Source: Flavipsychrobacter stenotrophus (GTDB taxonomy: Bacteria > Bacteroidota > Bacteroidia > Chitinophagales > Chitinophagaceae). Taken from it: a DNA stretch of 6,811 nucleotides. The stretch is from the NCBI GenBank assembly GCA_947372365.1, contig CANBTK010000107.1, positions 1-6,811 of the forward strand. The letters run 5' to 3'. This document shows, piece after piece, positions 5,478 through 6,811 of the stretch; the first letter of the stretch is position 1; each line of letters begins with the position of its first letter. The position numbers and the translations under genes are program-made. A model generated the notes under the pieces. That model did no database searches. It had not been told where the DNA came from and saw only the letters and a program-made list of their open reading frames with translations.

Positions 5478-6464
5478 CTAGGCAACTTTGCCATGGCGCG
5501 ACTCCTTCCATATGTTCTGGAGGTTCCATTCGTGTTGCTTTACATAGGCATGCGCCCTTACCGGGCAATCGCCAACCGCGCACGACGTGCATTGAGTTGG
5601 CAGGCAGGCTTCAATCTGTATGAAAACTTCAACCGCCTCGCCATAATGTTTCTTTATCAGCACTTCAATATTCTTAATTTCAGCGTCAGCGTCCGATATT
5701 TTATAATATTCGGGTATTGACAGGTGGGCATCAACATGCATCCTGCCGCTATGGTTCAGTACCCTGAGGTGGTGTATATCTACCCATTGGGGCAAGCGGT
5801 TGGTTTGCAAAACATCAATTACCTCATTCAGGCGCTTCATATCCGTTTCGTCCATTATGCCCGATATGGACCTGCGCACCACTTTGTAGCCTGTACGCAC
5901 AATAATAAGCGCAAAGCAAAGCGCTACGGCACTATCCAGCCACAGGTATTTGTTTTTGGTGAGCATGATAAGCGCCAGCCCCATAATGATGGCAATGCCG
6001 GAATAAGCATCTGTTACCAAGTGGTTGCCCGCCGATACCAGCACCATGGAGTTGATTTTCTCGCCTTGCTTCGCAGCAAATTTGCCCATGATAAAGTTAA
6101 TGGCACCCGTGCCGGCAACTATGAGAAGGCCGATATCCAGTTTTTCAAGTTCGTGCGGCCTTATGAGGTGCAGCGTGGCTTCATAAATAATAGCGAAACC
6201 AGCAATAGTAATCATAGTACCTTCTACTGCCGATGACAAAAATTCGGCCTTACCATGCCCGTAAGGATGGTTGGGGTCGCGTGGCTTGGCTGCGAGGGTA
6301 ATGCTAAACAGCCCCAGGAAACCAGCTACCACGTTTACTATGCCTTCCAATGCATCGGTAAGTACAGTAACGGAGTGGGTGAGGTACCACGCCAGCATTT
6401 TACCCAGGAAAAGGGCGATGGAAAGGAAGGCGATAAACTGTTGTATGCGTACTGCTTTTTTCAT
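5478..6464 (-). CDS. Cation diffusion facilitator (CDF) family transporter
   Basis: This 328-residue inner-membrane protein exports divalent metal ions by proton antiport, as in the FieF/YiiP family. Six membrane segments are visible (about 8-29, 33-58, 78-100, 110-130, 145-168, 172-190), then a cytoplasmic domain. The signature HPYGHGKAEFLS lies at 66-77. An ungapped match with remembered E. coli FieF aligns AWYLTHSVTVL with AWWYTGSVSIL and extends through TM2. It places Glu40 and Asn44 at the TM2 metal ligands Asp45 and Asp49. TM5 keeps His148 and Asp152 (HLVTD). The cytoplasmic tail has His231, His232, His243 and His247, plus a Cys cluster ACLPTQCTSCAVGDCPVR (Cys287, 292, 295, 300) absent from FieF. 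The metal is not predictable from this EN-HD site. ATG 6464 has a good promoter 10 bases upstream. kynA follows 116 bases downstream, but no functional link is evident. Confidence 0.93.
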   Translation of the reverse strand: MKKAVRIQQFIAFLSIALFLGKMLAWYLTHSVTVLTDALEGIVNVVAGFLGLFSITLAAKPRDPNHPYGHGKAEFLSSAVEGTMITIAGFAIIYEATLHLIRPHELEKLDIGLLIVAGTGAINFIMGKFAAKQGEKINSMVLVSAGNHLVTDAYSGIAIIMGLALIMLTKNKYLWLDSAVALCFALIIVRTGYKVVRRSISGIMDETDMKRLNEVIDVLQTNRLPQWVDIHHLRVLNHSGRMHVDAHLSIPEYYKISDADAEIKNIEVLIKKHYGEAVEVFIQIEACLPTQCTSCAVGDCPVRAHAYVKQHEWNLQNIWKESRHGKVA

Positions 6465-6474
6465 TTATGACCTA

Positions 6475-6506
6475 CAAAGATAAGTGGGATTGGCAACGAT
6501 GGCAAA
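6475..6506 (-). promoter_or_regulatory. Promoter of the CDF transporter gene
   Basis: On the minus strand TTTG (6506-6503), a 20-base spacer and TATCTTTG (6482-6475) match both Bacteroidota promoter elements fully. The -7 box is 10 bases before ATG 6464, giving a very short leader. This is the best promoter in the window. Confidence 0.6.
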
Positions 6507-6560
6507 ATAAATCGGCAGCGGGTGCTTTCAGGCACAGGCTTGTAAGCGGGCTGCACTCAA

Positions 6561-6591
6561 TTTGCAATTATCCCCTAATTCCTTACCTTTC
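6561..6591 (+). promoter_or_regulatory. Promoter of the BNR-type protein gene
   Basis: TTTG (6561-6564), a 19-base spacer and TACCTTTC (6584-6591) match the Bacteroidota -33/-7 consensus except for the last base of the -7 box. It is divergent from the transporter promoter, and the two sets of boxes are 54 bases apart without overlap. The start codon lies 18 (6610) or 42 (6634) bases past the -7 box. Confidence 0.52.
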
Positions 6592-6633
6592 TAAAAAATC
6601 ACAGCATTGATGCCTAGCCTCATAAAGCCTAAC

Positions 6634-6811
6634 ATGAAATGGTTAGCTGCCATAGCCTGCTTAGCCTTCCCGTTTTCAATTTCAGCGCAACCAGTTGATA
6701 CTTCATTGTTTGAAATGCTAAAGTGGCGCATGGTAGGCCCGCACAGGGGCGGCCGTACCGTGGGTGCAACGGGTGTTGTGCAGCAGCCCAATACCTTTTA
6801 TATGGGCGTAA
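6634..6811 (+). CDS. Secreted BNR/sortilin-type beta-propeller protein, N-terminal part
   Basis: Only the first 59 codons are present; the gene runs off the right edge. Residues 1-19 are a signal peptide (MKWLAAIACLAFPFSISAQ, cut near SA-Q). The mature start, SLFEMLKWRMVGPHRGGRTVGATGVVQQPNTFYMGV, matches the opening of the large 'WD40/YTN/BNR or VPS10 (sortilin)-like glycosyl hydrolase' proteins. These open 'LKWRxIGPxRGGRxxxVxGxxxxPxxFYxGxxxGGVWKT' and usually run to about 1000 residues. They are predicted exported beta-propellers; catalytic activity has rarely been shown. An in-frame ATG at 6610 would add MPSLIKPN and cannot be excluded. I chose 6634 because MKW opens a compact signal peptide. 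Neither start has a Shine-Dalgarno sequence. Confidence 0.75.
   Translation, partial: MKWLAAIACLAFPFSISAQPVDTSLFEMLKWRMVGPHRGGRTVGATGVVQQPNTFYMGV

Noticed and set aside
5724..6236. A 170-codon plus-strand ORF, with others at 3054-3476 (minus) and 5104-5385 (plus).
   Set aside because: All lie opposite strongly supported genes and have His/Tyr-rich compositions typical of antisense frames.
4330..6464. Functional coupling of kynA with the metal transporter as a system.
   Set aside because: They share a strand, but kynA has a 116-base gap with its own promoter-like signals, and no biochemical link is evident from the sequence.

Overview
The window looks like ordinary chromosome of a Bacteroidota bacterium, most likely a Chitinophagaceae-type organism. 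Three things point there. Promoter-like sites match the Bacteroidota pattern (TTTG, about 17-20 bases, TAnnTTTG) and good Shine-Dalgarno sites are scarce. The protein set is typical of the phylum: a GldN-like type IX secretion/gliding protein, a two-haem peroxidase, an esterase-TPR lipoprotein, a BNR/sortilin-type 'WR-x-GP-x-RGGR' protein and a tryptophan 2,3-dioxygenase. There is no phage, IS, CRISPR, tRNA or rRNA signal.

Layout. Positions 1-355 (minus) hold the first 118 codons of a GldN-like protein, cut by the window edge. A 262-base gap with a GCGCAAAG-type repeat follows. From 618 to 2492 three minus-strand genes run in the same direction. In transcription order they are a small Trp-rich membrane protein (2109-2492), a short secreted beta-sandwich protein resembling a free-standing T9SS sorting domain (1644-2027), and a MauG/CcpA-type di-haem cytochrome c peroxidase (618-1598). 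The gap 2493-3023 is AT-rich on its left side. It holds a near-perfect 20-bp stem-loop and a possible 31-codon membrane peptide gene.

The only complete plus-strand gene is 3024-4277, an esterase lipoprotein with a C-terminal TPR-like region. It converges on tryptophan 2,3-dioxygenase (kynA, 4330-5361, minus). Upstream of kynA, on the same strand, is a cation diffusion facilitator (5478-6464) with an unusual metal site and a C-terminal Cys cluster. Past a divergent promoter region, the plus-strand start of a large secreted BNR-type protein runs off the right edge (6634-6811).

The genes do not form one obvious pathway. The envelope is the common setting: all except TDO and the CDF carry a signal peptide or lipoprotein signal, and the CDF is an inner-membrane protein. 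I found no convincing undescribed multi-gene system. The points most worth checking are the orphan, divergent GldN, the E/N metal site plus Cys cluster of the CDF, the palindrome at the kynA promoter, and the peptide-plus-hairpin unit at 2625-2780.
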